Counted from the first letter of the stretch, positions 8,031 through 16,597 are shown. The stretch: DNA of 64,000 nt from Clostridiales bacterium (GCA_016281915.1 JAEEJO010000050.1:1-64000); one strand, 5' to 3'. Program-made: numbers and translations. Notes: a model not told the origin generated them from the sequence alone.

Positions 8031-9488
8031 TCAATGTTTTATATCGCGGAAAAGAGTGACGGTCTTTTCGAAAACACTGTCCCCTTCGCATCGTATCGGG
8101 CCTGACTGACCGCTGCCGTCCGGATCGGTCTTCATGCCGTCAAAAAGAGGAAGCGAGTATTCTGAAAACGTTTTTTCGAGTTCAGATGCAAGTGAATCCC
8201 GTATTGTTTCATAAGCGGGAGATGAAAACAGGTTTTCTTCTTCGTCATGATCTGTTTGAAGATCGTAAAGTTGGTGCGTTCCGTTTACTCCGTTGTGAAC
8301 ATACTTATAGCGGCGCGTTCTTATCATTCTTACAGGACCGTATTCATCCATTATGCAGATGCTTCGGCCAGTTTCTCCGCGTCCATGAGTAAGTTCGGCA
8401 AGAAAAGATTCACCCGGTATAAGCTCTTCCTTCTCATGCTGCGGCATGCCCAGAAAGTCTCTCAGTGTAGGCAGAACATCGCAATGGCTTATAAGGTTAT
8501 CAACGGTTGCCCCGGAACGTATATATCGCGGTCCCCATACGATAAACGGCACTTTGACTGATGAATCATACATATTCTGAGGGTATGTTCCGTTGCCTTT
8601 GCCCCAGACGCCGTGCTGACCGAGATTCATACCGTTATCTCCGGAGAAAACAACGATAGTGTTATCTTCAAGACCGTTGCGTCGAAGCGCTTCCATCACC
8701 TTTCCCACGCCTTCGTCCATCGCCGTTATTGCAGCGTAGTATCCCTTAAGAAGATACTTCCTTTTCTCTTCAGTATCGCCCACTTCGGACATCGCTATCT
8801 GATCGGGATGAAGCTTGTGAAACGGATGACATTTAAACTGACAGTCGTTATAAAGCTCAAGGATATCCTTGCGGTGCTGCTCATGACCCCAGGGCATGTG
8901 AGGCGCAGTATAATGCAGGTGCAGCGAAAACGGTTCGCGAGGATGTTCATCTATAAAACTCACCGCACGCCGCGTGAAATAGTCAGTAACGTATTCGTTA
9001 AGATATCCTGTCCTGCCGTTTTCACAAACGTCCGGATGCATATATTCGCAGCCGCCGCCGAGAAGAACAGTCCACTCGTCAAAACCGCTGCGTTTTTTCA
9101 TGCTGTCACCCATATGCCATTTGCCGACAAGCCCCATGCGATATCCCGTTTTTTCGAGAACGTCGAAGCAGGTCGGTATACCGGCAAGAAAATCGACCGC
9201 CTGAGTATCGGAAGAATATCTGGCGCGAAGGCTTTCGGGAAGAGAATCTCTTGAAACGTTGCCGCCGCAAAGCCAGTCATGAACTCCGTGCGCTGAAGGC
9301 ATCCTTCCGGTTACAAGGCTGCATCTTGCAGGCGAACAGACGGGAGACGCACAGAAAAAATTTCTGAAATATACGCCCTCATATGAAAGTCGGTCCAGAT
9401 TGGGTGTGATTATTTCGGGAGTTTCGCGTCCGAGAGCCCATGCCCCCTGATCGTCCGAAAGAATAAATACGATATTCGGTCTTTTCAT
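8031..9488 (-). CDS. Cys-type sulfatase (alkaline phosphatase superfamily)
   Basis: This is a family S1 sulfatase of 485 aa from ATG 9488 (GGGA upstream), or 489 aa from the in-frame ATG 9500. It has the metal-binding NIVFILSDDQGAW and the signature CSPARCSLVTGR with the Cys that an anaerobic sulfatase-maturating enzyme turns into formylglycine. FSGDNGMNLGQHGVWGKG supplies the second metal-ligand block. No signal peptide is visible, so it probably acts in the cytoplasm on a small sulfated substrate, although a phosphonate- or phosphodiesterase of the same fold cannot be excluded. No maturase gene lies in the window. It sits 42 nt behind the acyltransferase gene and shares its promoter. Confidence 0.88.
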   Translation of the reverse strand: MKRPNIVFILSDDQGAWALGRETPEIITPNLDRLSYEGVYFRNFFCASPVCSPARCSLVTGRMPSAHGVHDWLCGGNVSRDSLPESLRARYSSDTQAVDFLAGIPTCFDVLEKTGYRMGLVGKWHMGDSMKKRSGFDEWTVLLGGGCEYMHPDVCENGRTGYLNEYVTDYFTRRAVSFIDEHPREPFSLHLHYTAPHMPWGHEQHRKDILELYNDCQFKCHPFHKLHPDQIAMSEVGDTEEKRKYLLKGYYAAITAMDEGVGKVMEALRRNGLEDNTIVVFSGDNGMNLGQHGVWGKGNGTYPQNMYDSSVKVPFIVWGPRYIRSGATVDNLISHCDVLPTLRDFLGMPQHEKEELIPGESFLAELTHGRGETGRSICIMDEYGPVRMIRTRRYKYVHNGVNGTHQLYDLQTDHDEEENLFSSPAYETIRDSLASELEKTFSEYSLPLFDGMKTDPDGSGQSGPIRCEGDSVFEKTVTLFRDIKH

Positions 9489-9530
9489 AGTATTTCCCAT
9501 TTTCAGTTAGTTACGCGCCCTGCATGCAGA

Positions 9531-10802
9531 TCACGCAAGTCCGGATCTGCACTGTTTGCCGACGGACTTTTTGTATGCAAAATAAAGTTCTTCGGTAGCA
9601 AGGGCCATTTTGGTGACGGAAAAATCCTTTCCGTGAGGATATATATACCACGTATCTTCAAGTGTGTTCAGATCTACGCAGTCGCCGTGCTTGCCGAGAT
9701 AATCGTATTCTATATGGCATGAGTAAAGAGAGGGAACGGGTTTTGACATTTCAAAGGGATCGCCGTCGACATCTGTTCCACAGACATGGAATCCGTTCAT
9801 ATCATGTATCATTGTCCCTTCGCCCAGCCGTATAAAACGTTTTGCATTGGGGAGGGAATCGACCGTTACCGAAAGTTCTCCGCTTGAATACCTTCCATCT
9901 TCAACTTCTTTTCGAACGTTTGCCCTTTCCCATTCATACCAGTCGGGGATATGCGAAAATTCGGTATCTCCGTCCTCGGCGCAAAGCTCTCCAAGCTCCG
10001 AAAGAGTCCATTTTTTACCGCATTCACGGCAGAAAAGTTCAGTCCCTTCAGAGTCCATTCTGAATTCGGTTTTGCATGAAGGGCACTGATAAAGCACTTT
10101 GTGGAGACCTTCAGCTCTTTTTTTGTATGTTACACGTATATCCCTGTCTTTTTGCCACGCATAATCGTCGTATTGAAAAGCGCTGACTATTTTGTCGTTT
10201 ATTTCGTCAACCGAAGCTTCTTTAAGCTGTTCGGGAGTAAAAAGAAGCGTCATTTCGGCTTCGGTGGGAGAAACGGAACGGTCGTGAAGATTCCAGAACG
10301 GAGAATTGACGTGGTGTCCGTGGCAGATAAGAGAAACTACGGGAACTTTAAGCAGCTTGCAGAACTTGCCGAGTGATTCGGGAAGAACGGCTGTAGTGCC
10401 GCAAAGGGAATAGCGCGCCTCGGGATAGAGAACAACTATGTCTCCGTTTTTCACGGTTCTTTGAAGTTGTCTGACAAGCGTTATATCATTGGTGAATTTT
10501 CTTTTGCAGATGCACCCTACGTCACGAAGCAGTTTCTCTCTGCCTATATAGCCGTCTATGGCTACAACGTAATTGGCTCTGTTTGGAAATATCGCCTTCG
10601 TCGCTACTTTAAAATCAAAAAAAGCGTTATGGTTGCAAAGAAGTAAAAACGGCGGCTTGATTCCGTCCATACCGTTTTTGGTCAGTTTCACCCTGTGGCG
10701 GACAAGATCGGGAAGGCTGATGAGAATAGTAAGAGGCCTGAGATACCATTTTGTGCGGACCGGCGGCGCCGCCATATCAAATCGTTCAAAATCCTTTCGC
10801 AT
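9531..10802 (-). CDS. PlsC-like acyltransferase with C-terminal zinc ribbon
   Basis: The start at ATG 10802 (GGAG 8 nt upstream) is forced because the predicted TSS lies near 10866, inside the longer ORF of the track. The protein is 423 aa. The region CNHNAFFDFK is the NHxxxxD acyltransferase motif, and LYPEARYS corresponds to the EGTR motif with a conservative change. Later CPSCKTEFRM and FCRECGKKW form a CxxC...CxxC zinc ribbon, which is unusual for 1-acylglycerol-3-phosphate acyltransferases. A beta-rich C-terminus follows. It probably acylates a lysophospholipid-like acceptor at the inner membrane face. It forms an operon with the sulfatase. Confidence 0.8.
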   Translation of the reverse strand: MRKDFERFDMAAPPVRTKWYLRPLTILISLPDLVRHRVKLTKNGMDGIKPPFLLLCNHNAFFDFKVATKAIFPNRANYVVAIDGYIGREKLLRDVGCICKRKFTNDITLVRQLQRTVKNGDIVVLYPEARYSLCGTTAVLPESLGKFCKLLKVPVVSLICHGHHVNSPFWNLHDRSVSPTEAEMTLLFTPEQLKEASVDEINDKIVSAFQYDDYAWQKDRDIRVTYKKRAEGLHKVLYQCPSCKTEFRMDSEGTELFCRECGKKWTLSELGELCAEDGDTEFSHIPDWYEWERANVRKEVEDGRYSSGELSVTVDSLPNAKRFIRLGEGTMIHDMNGFHVCGTDVDGDPFEMSKPVPSLYSCHIEYDYLGKHGDCVDLNTLEDTWYIYPHGKDFSVTKMALATEELYFAYKKSVGKQCRSGLA

Positions 10803-10872
10803 GTCAAACGCTCCAATTATCAGATAATAAACCTGTTTCAGATCAATGGTGTTCAAATCGGGATCTGCCTTT

Positions 10873-10901
10873 ATTATATCACATGAATGTTTCTCAATCA
10901 A
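10873..10901 (-). promoter_or_regulatory. Sigma-A promoter of the acyltransferase-sulfatase operon
   Basis: On the minus strand TTGATT (10896-10901) and TATAAT (10873-10878) are 17 bp apart. Confidence 0.8.
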
Positions 10902-11094
10902 GGAAGCGAATGAAAGTCACAAAAATTTAACAATATCACATGAAGTGGTGGGAAAGAGCCATAAGATTCGATTTTTCACCCGTCAAAGTAAGCAACAGTC
11001 TTGAAAACAGGCAAAAAAATCGAAAATGTGCATCAATTAAAGAAAACTTATTGTTTCTGTTCCCGTCTATTTCGGAATTATCCGATTTATTTAC

Positions 11095-11123
11095 TTGATT
11101 TTCGGTAAAAAACATTGTATTAT
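11095..11123 (+). promoter_or_regulatory. Sigma-A promoter of the lipoprotein gene
   Basis: TTGATT (11095-11100) and TATTAT (11118-11123) are 17 bp apart. Confidence 0.7.
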
Positions 11124-11193
11124 ATAAAAAAATGGCGTTAAAAAACAATTCAGAACGCCATGAAACGATAAAAAGAATGAAGGAGAATGAAAA

Positions 11194-11601
11194 ATGAAAC
11201 GTTTTGCAACACTCACAGTAGTATGTCTGTTTATTTTTGCGGTTATCACCGGTTGTTCAGGCGGAGGATCCTCTGCGGCAGGCAAATACGTTCTTAAAAC
11301 AATGAACGGTCTTACCTTCGAGCAGGCAATGAGCGACGCTCTCGGTGGAGAATTCAATATTGAAGACTATTATGAAATTCTCGGCATATCATCAAGCGAA
11401 GAATATATGGTCATTGAACTGAAAGCCGATGGTTCTGCGCTCATATCCGTAGGAGGAGAAGAACCGGCAACAACAACTTGGAAACAGAGCGGAAACACAA
11501 TCACATTTGAAGCAGACGGGGAGATGGTCGAGGCTACTCTTGCGGGAAGCGATCTTTTCATGGTAATTGGAGACGAAGAATACGTTCTGACCAAGAAATA
11601 A
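11194..11601 (+). CDS. Small lipoprotein
   Basis: The protein is 135 aa with SD GAAGGAG. It has a type II signal peptide with lipobox VITGC at about residues 17-21, then a Gly/Ser linker. A compact beta-rich domain of about 105 residues follows (GKYVLKTMNGLTFEQAMSDA; later VGGEEPATTTWKQSGNTITF and EEYVLTKK). The alternation of short strands and the W-K-Q-x-G-N-T-I pattern resemble lipocalin-like or beta-barrel lipoproteins of Clostridia. It would be anchored to the outer face of the membrane. Its ligand and role are unknown. Confidence 0.8.
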   Translation: MKRFATLTVVCLFIFAVITGCSGGGSSAAGKYVLKTMNGLTFEQAMSDALGGEFNIEDYYEILGISSSEEYMVIELKADGSALISVGGEEPATTTWKQSGNTITFEADGEMVEATLAGSDLFMVIGDEEYVLTKK

Positions 11602-11652
11602 TCCCGTTGATCTGGTTTTTGATATGTATGCGGAATGAAGTGGTGACAGAAG

Positions 11653-11895
11653 ATGGTTTGCCCGTATTGCAACAGTGAACTGGAAAAAGGGTTCATTCAA
11701 AGCCCTCATGAAATTGCATGGCATAAGGGCGAAAAAAGGCATATTTTCGGCAGAGCCGCATTTCGTGAAGAGTCGGTCGTTTTATCCGATCTGTCGTTTA
11801 TGAAATGATCTGCCGCAGCAGCATTTCTTTGCAGAAAATGCCGTAAGGTCATTATTGATTATTCGGACCCAGCCTCTGATTTTAATAACCGTTAA
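11653..11895 (+). pseudogene. DUF6487-like zinc-ribbon gene interrupted by an in-frame TGA
   Basis: Read in one frame from ATG 11653 the sequence gives MVCPYCNSELEKGFIQS... up to ...LSDLSFMK. There is then TGA at 11806-11808, and the same frame continues SAAAAFLCRKCRKVIIDYS to TAA 11893-11895. The two halves carry the two CxxC pairs of one small zinc-ribbon domain, resembling DUF6487 (CPYC..MEKG.IQS ... C.KCKK.IIDY). A single T (GGA to TGA) would explain the break. It could be a recent nonsense mutation, a sequencing error, or, less likely, programmed readthrough. The ORF track missed it because the fragments are short. The start has only a weak ribosome binding site. Confidence 0.65.
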
Positions 11896-11912
11896 TTCTG
11901 AAAACGATCATA

Positions 11913-11960
11913 AAAAAACACGATCCCTTCGCTGACAAACAGCGAAGGGATATTTTTTTC
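11913..11960. terminator. Strong bidirectional terminator
   Basis: A 12-bp perfect stem (ATCCCTTCGCTG / CAGCGAAGGGAT, 11923-11951) with loop ACAAA is flanked by A7 on the left and T7 on the right. It ends both the zinc-ribbon pseudogene (+) and guaA (-). Confidence 0.9.
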
Positions 11961-12005
11961 ATCAATGTCGTTTCTGAGAAAATGCCTGTCAAGCGATTAT
12001 ATATC

Positions 12006-13532
12006 TCACTCCCACTCGACTGTTGCGGGAGGTTTTGACGTGATATCGTAAACTATGCGGTTCACGGTTTTCACTTCGTTTGTGATGCGGCGGGAGGCAG
12101 TTTCAAGTATCTCAAATGGAATACGGGTCCAGTCTGCCGTCATAAAATCGTCTGTTGTAACGGCACGAAGCGCAACGGTATGTCCGTATGTTCTAGCGTC
12201 GCCCATTACGCCAACGCTTCTTGTGTCTGTAAGAACTGCAAAATACTGGCTCGGTCTCACGTCCGCCTTTTCGAGTTCCTCTCTGAATATAGCGTCTGCC
12301 TCACGCAGAGTATCGGCTTTTTCTTTGGTTATATCCCCTATTATCCTGACAGCAAGCCCCGGACCGGGAAACGGCTGGCGCATAACGAGATATTCGGGCA
12401 GTCCGAGTTTCAGTCCGACAGAGCGGACCTCGTCCTTAAAAAGCTCACGAAGAGGCTCAACGATGCCCTCAAAATCTATAACAGAGGGCAGACCTCCTAC
12501 GTTATGATGGCTTTTAATCGTTGAAGCGTCGCCTTTTCCGCTTTCGACTACGTCGGGATAGATCGTACCCTGAACAAGATAATCTACCTTTCCGAGAGAA
12601 CGGCTTTCCTCTTCAAATACTCTGATGAATTCCTCGCCTATTATCTTACGCTTTTTCTCAGGCTCGGTAACGCCGGAAAGTTTTGATAAAAATCGTTCCT
12701 CTGCGTTTACTCTGACAAGTTTTATATTGAATTTGCCGCGAAAGATGCGTTCAACGTCATCGCCTTCGTTTTTTCTGAGAAGACCGTGATCAACAAAAAC
12801 ACAGACGAGGTTATCCCCTACCGCGCGATGCATGAGAACTGCGGCAACAGACGAGTCGACACCGCCCGAAAGCGCGCATAAAACGCGCTTGCCTTTAAGC
12901 TTTTCTTTGTATTCCGCAACGGTTTTCTCGATAAAGTCGTCCATTTTCCAATCGCCTGAGCATCCGCAGACGCCGAAAAGGAAGTTGGAAAGGAGTGTTT
13001 TGCCGTATTCGGTATGCGTCACCTCGGGGTGAAACTGAACTCCGTAAATTCTGCGCTTCTCACATGCCATAGCGGCACATGGGCAGCTTGAAGTAACTGC
13101 GGTCGTTTCAAATCCGTCCGGAAGACGGGAGACGAAATCGGTATGGCTCATCCAGCAGACGCTTTTTTCGGGAATATTCTCAAAAAGCGTGCATTTTTTT
13201 ATTTCAACTTCTGTTTTTCCGTATTCGCTGATGCTGCCCGCAGACCTTATTTCTCCGCCCGCAAGATATGCGATAAGCTGATGTCCGTAGCAGATGCCAA
13301 GCAGCGGAACGCCTATATTCAGTATTTCTGCGCTGAAACGTGGAGAGCTTTCTTCGTATACGCTGTTAGGCCCTCCGGTGAAAATGATGCCTTTGTATCC
13401 TTCCGACTTTATCTGTTCAAGAGAGATTTTGTTATACGGCTTTATCTCGGCAAAAACTCCGAGTTCGCGGACACGGCGCGCGATAAGCAGATCATACTGA
13501 CCGCCGAAATCAAGAACAAGTATTTTTTCCAT
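12006..13532 (-). CDS. guaA: GMP synthase (glutamine-hydrolysing)
   Basis: The protein is 508 aa, the normal length. The class I glutamine amidotransferase domain (about 1-190) has the nucleophile loop [10 protein letters not shown] and the His/Glu pair in VQFHPEVTH. The ATP-pyrophosphatase domain follows, with the P-loop [13 protein letters not shown]. The C-terminal dimerisation domain has [12 protein letters not shown] and ends with [13 protein letters not shown], the family hallmark. It converts XMP, glutamine and ATP to GMP in the cytoplasm. It lies 29 nt behind purA with its own AAAGGA ribosome binding site and ends before a strong terminator, so the operon is purA-guaA. Confidence 0.97.
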   Translation of the reverse strand: MEKILVLDFGGQYDLLIARRVRELGVFAEIKPYNKISLEQIKSEGYKGIIFTGGPNSVYEESSPRFSAEILNIGVPLLGICYGHQLIAYLAGGEIRSAGSISEYGKTEVEIKKCTLFENIPEKSVCWMSHTDFVSRLPDGFETTAVTSSCPCAAMACEKRRIYGVQFHPEVTHTEYGKTLLSNFLFGVCGCSGDWKMDDFIEKTVAEYKEKLKGKRVLCALSGGVDSSVAAVLMHRAVGDNLVCVFVDHGLLRKNEGDDVERIFRGKFNIKLVRVNAEERFLSKLSGVTEPEKKRKIIGEEFIRVFEEESRSLGKVDYLVQGTIYPDVVESGKGDASTIKSHHNVGGLPSVIDFEGIVEPLRELFKDEVRSVGLKLGLPEYLVMRQPFPGPGLAVRIIGDITKEKADTLREADAIFREELEKADVRPSQYFAVLTDTRSVGVMGDARTYGHTVALRAVTTDDFMTADWTRIPFEILETASRRITNEVKTVNRIVYDITSKPPATVEWE

Positions 13533-13561
13533 TCAGATATCCTTTCAGAATATTCGGGCGC

Positions 13562-14836
13562 TTATCTCGTTATGATGCTGTCACGCTCGGGTCCGACAGA
13601 GACATAGCCTATATGGCAGCCGATCTTTTCTTCGACGAACAAAACGTAGTCCTGAGCCGCTTTCGGAAGATCTTCAAACTTTCTGCATGAAGAAACGTCA
13701 ACGCCCCAGCCGGGAAGATACTCGATCACGGGCTTTGCGTCGGGAAGGGCGGCAGGGAACGGGAATTCGTCTGTCTGTTCGCCGTTCAGAACGTAGTGCG
13801 TGCAGACGGGTATTTTATCCATATACGACAAAACGTCAAGTTTTGTAAGAGCTATGCACGTTGCAGCCTGGACCTGAACGCCGTAGCGTGTGGCGACTAT
13901 ATCGAGCGGACCTACGCGGCGCGGTCTGCCTGTTTTTGCACCGTATTCTCCGCCCGCTTCGCGAAGTTTTTCCGCTTCGGGACCGAACCACTCGCATGTG
14001 AACGGGCCTTCGCCTACGCATGTGGAGTATGCTTTGACAACGCCTATAATATCATCGATCTTTACCGAAGGACAGCCGGAACCTATAGGAGCGTAAGATG
14101 CGGTCGTGTTTGAAGACGTCGTATATGGAGCGATTCCGAAATCAAGATCTCTCAGAGAGCCGAGCTGAGCCTCAAACATAATGCTCTTTCCGTTTTTCTG
14201 CGCTTCGCGAAGAAGCTTTCCGGTATCGGTGACAAACGGTTTTATTTTATCAGCGTATTTTTCGATCCACTCTTCGATCTCCGCCATTGTGTGAGGTTTT
14301 GCGCCGTATACGCGCTCGATCGTAAGATTCTTCCACTCAAGCAGTTCGGAAAGATGACGTCTGAGCTCTTCAGGATAAAAAAGCTCCCCTGCAAAAACAG
14401 TTTTTTTCTGATATTTATCCGAATAAAACGGAGCTATGCCCTGCTTTGTGGATCCGTATTTTTTATCTGCAAGCCTCTCTTCTTCAAGAGCGTCAAGCTC
14501 TCTGTGCCACGGCAAAAGAAGCGATGCGCGGTCGCTGATCTTGAGATTGTTTTCGTTAATGGCAATACCTTTTTCTCTGACGGTTTCGATTTCCGCCATA
14601 AGGTTTTCCGGGTCAAGCGCTACTCCGTTACCCAGAACGTTTACAACGTTTTTGTGAAAAATGCCGGACGGAAGAAGGTGAAGAGCAAATTTTCCGTATT
14701 CGTTGATAACCGTGTGACCTGCATTGCCACCGCCCTGAAAACGAACGACAAAATCATAGTTTTCGGTTATCAGATCAACCATTCTTCCTTTTCCTTCATC
14801 GCCCCAGTTGATGCCGACTATAGCGCAGTTTCTCAT
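13562..14836 (-). CDS. purA: Adenylosuccinate synthetase
   Basis: The protein is 424 aa, as expected. The N-terminal GINWGDEGKGRMVD is the GDEGKG P-loop signature, with catalytic Asp and His in the GNAGHTV region. GAKTGRPRRVG and TKLDVLSYMDKIPVC are the IMP/GTP-binding segments. It catalyses IMP + aspartate + GTP to adenylosuccinate, the committed step to AMP. SD is GAGGTG. Cotranscription with guaA places the AMP and GMP branch points of purine synthesis in one operon. The leader contains an intrinsic terminator, so the operon is probably under transcription attenuation. Confidence 0.96.
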   Translation of the reverse strand: MRNCAIVGINWGDEGKGRMVDLITENYDFVVRFQGGGNAGHTVINEYGKFALHLLPSGIFHKNVVNVLGNGVALDPENLMAEIETVREKGIAINENNLKISDRASLLLPWHRELDALEEERLADKKYGSTKQGIAPFYSDKYQKKTVFAGELFYPEELRRHLSELLEWKNLTIERVYGAKPHTMAEIEEWIEKYADKIKPFVTDTGKLLREAQKNGKSIMFEAQLGSLRDLDFGIAPYTTSSNTTASYAPIGSGCPSVKIDDIIGVVKAYSTCVGEGPFTCEWFGPEAEKLREAGGEYGAKTGRPRRVGPLDIVATRYGVQVQAATCIALTKLDVLSYMDKIPVCTHYVLNGEQTDEFPFPAALPDAKPVIEYLPGWGVDVSSCRKFEDLPKAAQDYVLFVEEKIGCHIGYVSVGPERDSIITR

Positions 14837-14875
14837 TTTTACACCTCGTATAATTTATGGTTTATCATCATTCAA

Positions 14876-14914
14876 ACAAAAAACGCGCCTCTGAACCAAC
14901 AGGTCCAAAGACGC
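14876..14914 (-). terminator. Intrinsic terminator inside the purA leader (attenuator)
   Basis: On the minus strand GCGTCTTTGGACC-TGTT-GGTTCAGAGGCGC forms a 13-bp stem (three G-T wobbles), followed by the T-rich GTTTTTTG. It begins only about 13 nt after the predicted TSS (14927) and about 40 nt before the purA start codon. Unless it is overridden, transcription would stop after about 50 nt. Confidence 0.78.
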
Positions 14915-14933
14915 CATGCCTTCAACATCGATA

Positions 14934-14962
14934 ATTATACATCTATACATTTAATATGTCAA
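14934..14962 (-). promoter_or_regulatory. Consensus sigma-A promoter of purA-guaA
   Basis: On the minus strand TTGACA (14957-14962) and TATAAT (14934-14939) have 17-bp spacing. Both hexamers are perfect. Confidence 0.88.
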
Positions 14963-15012
14963 GTTAATTTTTGCAACTTTTTTTTGAAATCCCCAATAAA
15001 CGAATTTTATCA

Positions 15013-15041
15013 TTGACATAATCTGCTTGACGGAGTATAAT
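15013..15041 (+). promoter_or_regulatory. Consensus sigma-A promoter of the DUF4298 gene
   Basis: TTGACA (15013-15018), 17 bp, TATAAT (15036-15041). The TSS near 15048 rules out the track start at 15027. Confidence 0.88.
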
Positions 15042-15101
15042 ATCCGTGGTATAATATATGGTAGAAAATTAAGAATTCCGCTGGAATATGAAAGGCGAAA
15101 A

Positions 15102-15413
15102 ATGAAGAAAAAATACGATTCAGAGCAGGTAGGACGAATAAAACGCAACGAAGAAGCCTTTAACAGGGTCGCGGCTTCGGTATCAGCGCTGAAAGAAGCG
15201 ATAAAAAGCTACGATGATGTGAGCGAAGATATAAAGAGCCTTACAGAGTATTACGAAAGCAGCGACTGGAAGAAGGATTTTTCTGATGATGAAAACAATC
15301 TGATTCCCAAAGACCTGAAACGCGGAGTTTTATCCGAAGACGGGATTTACAATCTGCTTGACGAAGTAAAAGAATTGAATCAGATCCTGAAAAGGGATGA
15401 CGTGAATGATTGA
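15102..15413 (+). CDS. DUF4298 family protein
   Basis: From ATG 15102 (AAAGGCG upstream, after the promoter) the protein is 103 aa. It matches the pattern of DUF4298: an N-terminal helix with IKRNEEAFNRV, then a LTEYYESSDWKKDFSDDE core, then the conserved PKDLKRGVLSEDGIYNLL segment. These small helical cytoplasmic proteins are widespread in Firmicutes and have no known function. The stop overlaps the start of the next gene by 8 nt, so the two are translationally coupled. Confidence 0.85.
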   Translation: MKKKYDSEQVGRIKRNEEAFNRVAASVSALKEAIKSYDDVSEDIKSLTEYYESSDWKKDFSDDENNLIPKDLKRGVLSEDGIYNLLDEVKELNQILKRDDVND

Positions 15414-16371
15414 TTTTTTCAGGCGCAAAAAAGAAAAACACCCGAAAGATAACGAAAAAGAACAAAAAATTGTTGTGATAAAGAAATCAGACCCGCACGT
15501 CTGCGGCGGAACAGACGCAACGCAGGATATAAACGCGCCGAAAACCATAGATTCAAAAGATATCACAGTTTTTGACGTTACATCTGCGCTTCATACGGTC
15601 AGAACCGCGGAAACAGGGGAAGAAAACAGATATACACCCGGCTATGTTTCCGCTTTTGCCGTTCCTGCGAAGAAAGGAACATTCATGTTTCTTGAAACAG
15701 GTGAAAGTTTTCATTATCGCGACAAGAGGGATTCTGTATGGGCACTTGTAAAGGAAAACCCTTTCACAGAACTTGCGGAGCTCGTAAAAAAGTATGATCT
15801 GGCGTGCAAAAACGGTTTCCATTCAAGAACGCACGGACTTCCCGAAAATTTCGGCGGAAGCGTGTATATTCTTTACGCCGACGGAGAAAAAATAAGTTTT
15901 TCAAACAATCAGGTGCCGATAATAACAAGCGAGGCAGGTTTAGGAATAGCGGATTTTTTTAAAGGAAAAATAAGCGGAACAAAAGTCTGTCTTCCGGCAG
16001 CGGATGACATTATTGAAATACGCTATTTTGAAGAGCATGAAAACGGGGCTTTCACTGAATCCGTTCTGACCATTCGGGAGAGCGGTGGAATTCTCAGAAA
16101 AACAGTCAGCTCAGGTAATTCCGAAGCCCGCATGGCAGAGCACACCGTTTCTGAGGAAACGGTTGACACGATAAAGAAAACGGTCGAAAATTGCGGAGTA
16201 TTTGCTTGGGAAGGGATACCCGACGGCATTCACCGCTCAAACGGTTGTAAAACGCTGACTTTTAAATTCAGGAACACGGAAGAGATCACCGTTAAAAATC
16301 ACAGGCTCCTGCCTGAAAAAATAGGTGAAGCATTTTTCAGAATCGAGCTTGAAATGACGGTCAGATACTGA
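15406..16371 (+). CDS. Uncharacterised protein, 321 aa
   Basis: I do not recognise this family. It starts inside the 3' end of the DUF4298 gene. The first 45 residues are very basic and disordered (FFRRKKEKHPKDNEKEQK). From about residue 50 a globular mixed alpha/beta region follows, with no signal peptide or transmembrane helix. Residues about 115-160 contain FTELAELVKKYDLACKNGFH and about 210-321 are beta-rich (VLTIRESGGILRKTV, KTLTFKFRNTEEITVK). It is probably a cytoplasmic partner of the DUF4298 protein, inferred only from coupling. A related fragment seems to follow. Confidence 0.7.
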   Translation: MIDFFRRKKEKHPKDNEKEQKIVVIKKSDPHVCGGTDATQDINAPKTIDSKDITVFDVTSALHTVRTAETGEENRYTPGYVSAFAVPAKKGTFMFLETGESFHYRDKRDSVWALVKENPFTELAELVKKYDLACKNGFHSRTHGLPENFGGSVYILYADGEKISFSNNQVPIITSEAGLGIADFFKGKISGTKVCLPAADDIIEIRYFEEHENGAFTESVLTIRESGGILRKTVSSGNSEARMAEHTVSEETVDTIKKTVENCGVFAWEGIPDGIHRSNGCKTLTFKFRNTEEITVKNHRLLPEKIGEAFFRIELEMTVRY

Positions 16372-16597
16372 CAGAAGACCACGAGATGAAAAAGCACCCG
16401 ACGGAATATGGGAAAGACCCGGCGTGAGACGAACAATAGTCGGAATAAGCGGAAACATTATAATCGTTCTTCGAAGAGGTGCCTCTGTACTGCTGATAAC
16501 CTTTACAGATAAGACCGACGGTCTCAGTGAGCTGAATCTCAGAAAAGCAGGGCTTAGATATCCTGCCACGGTACGGGATATGCCGGCGGAGCGATAA
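16358..16597 (+). pseudogene. Open frame without a start codon, probably a gene remnant
   Basis: A frame open from 16358 to TAA 16597 reads DEKAPDGIWERPGVRRTIVG... to ...GLRYPATVRDMPAER. The beta-rich APDGIWERPG...IIIVLRRGASVLLITF pattern looks like real protein, a small beta-barrel. However, no ATG exists in frame upstream, and the only possible start is a GTG lacking a good ribosome binding site. It may be the end of the preceding gene after a frameshift, or a decayed small gene. Confidence 0.4.

Larger units (their letters stand above)
10803..11193. other. Divergent intergenic region, 391 bp
   Basis: It holds the leftward promoter of the acyltransferase operon (with a leader of about 64 nt) and the rightward promoter of the lipoprotein gene (11095-11123). 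About 190 bp between them have no recognisable element. Confidence 0.65.

Noticed and set aside
14885-14927. Purine or PRPP riboswitch upstream of purA
   Set aside because: Only about 13 nt precede the terminator stem after the TSS, too short for these aptamers, and their conserved motifs are absent.
14291-15016. 241-aa plus-strand ORF antisense to purA
   Set aside because: It lies opposite a certain purA gene and across its promoter, has no ribosome binding site, and its composition is that of a shadow frame.
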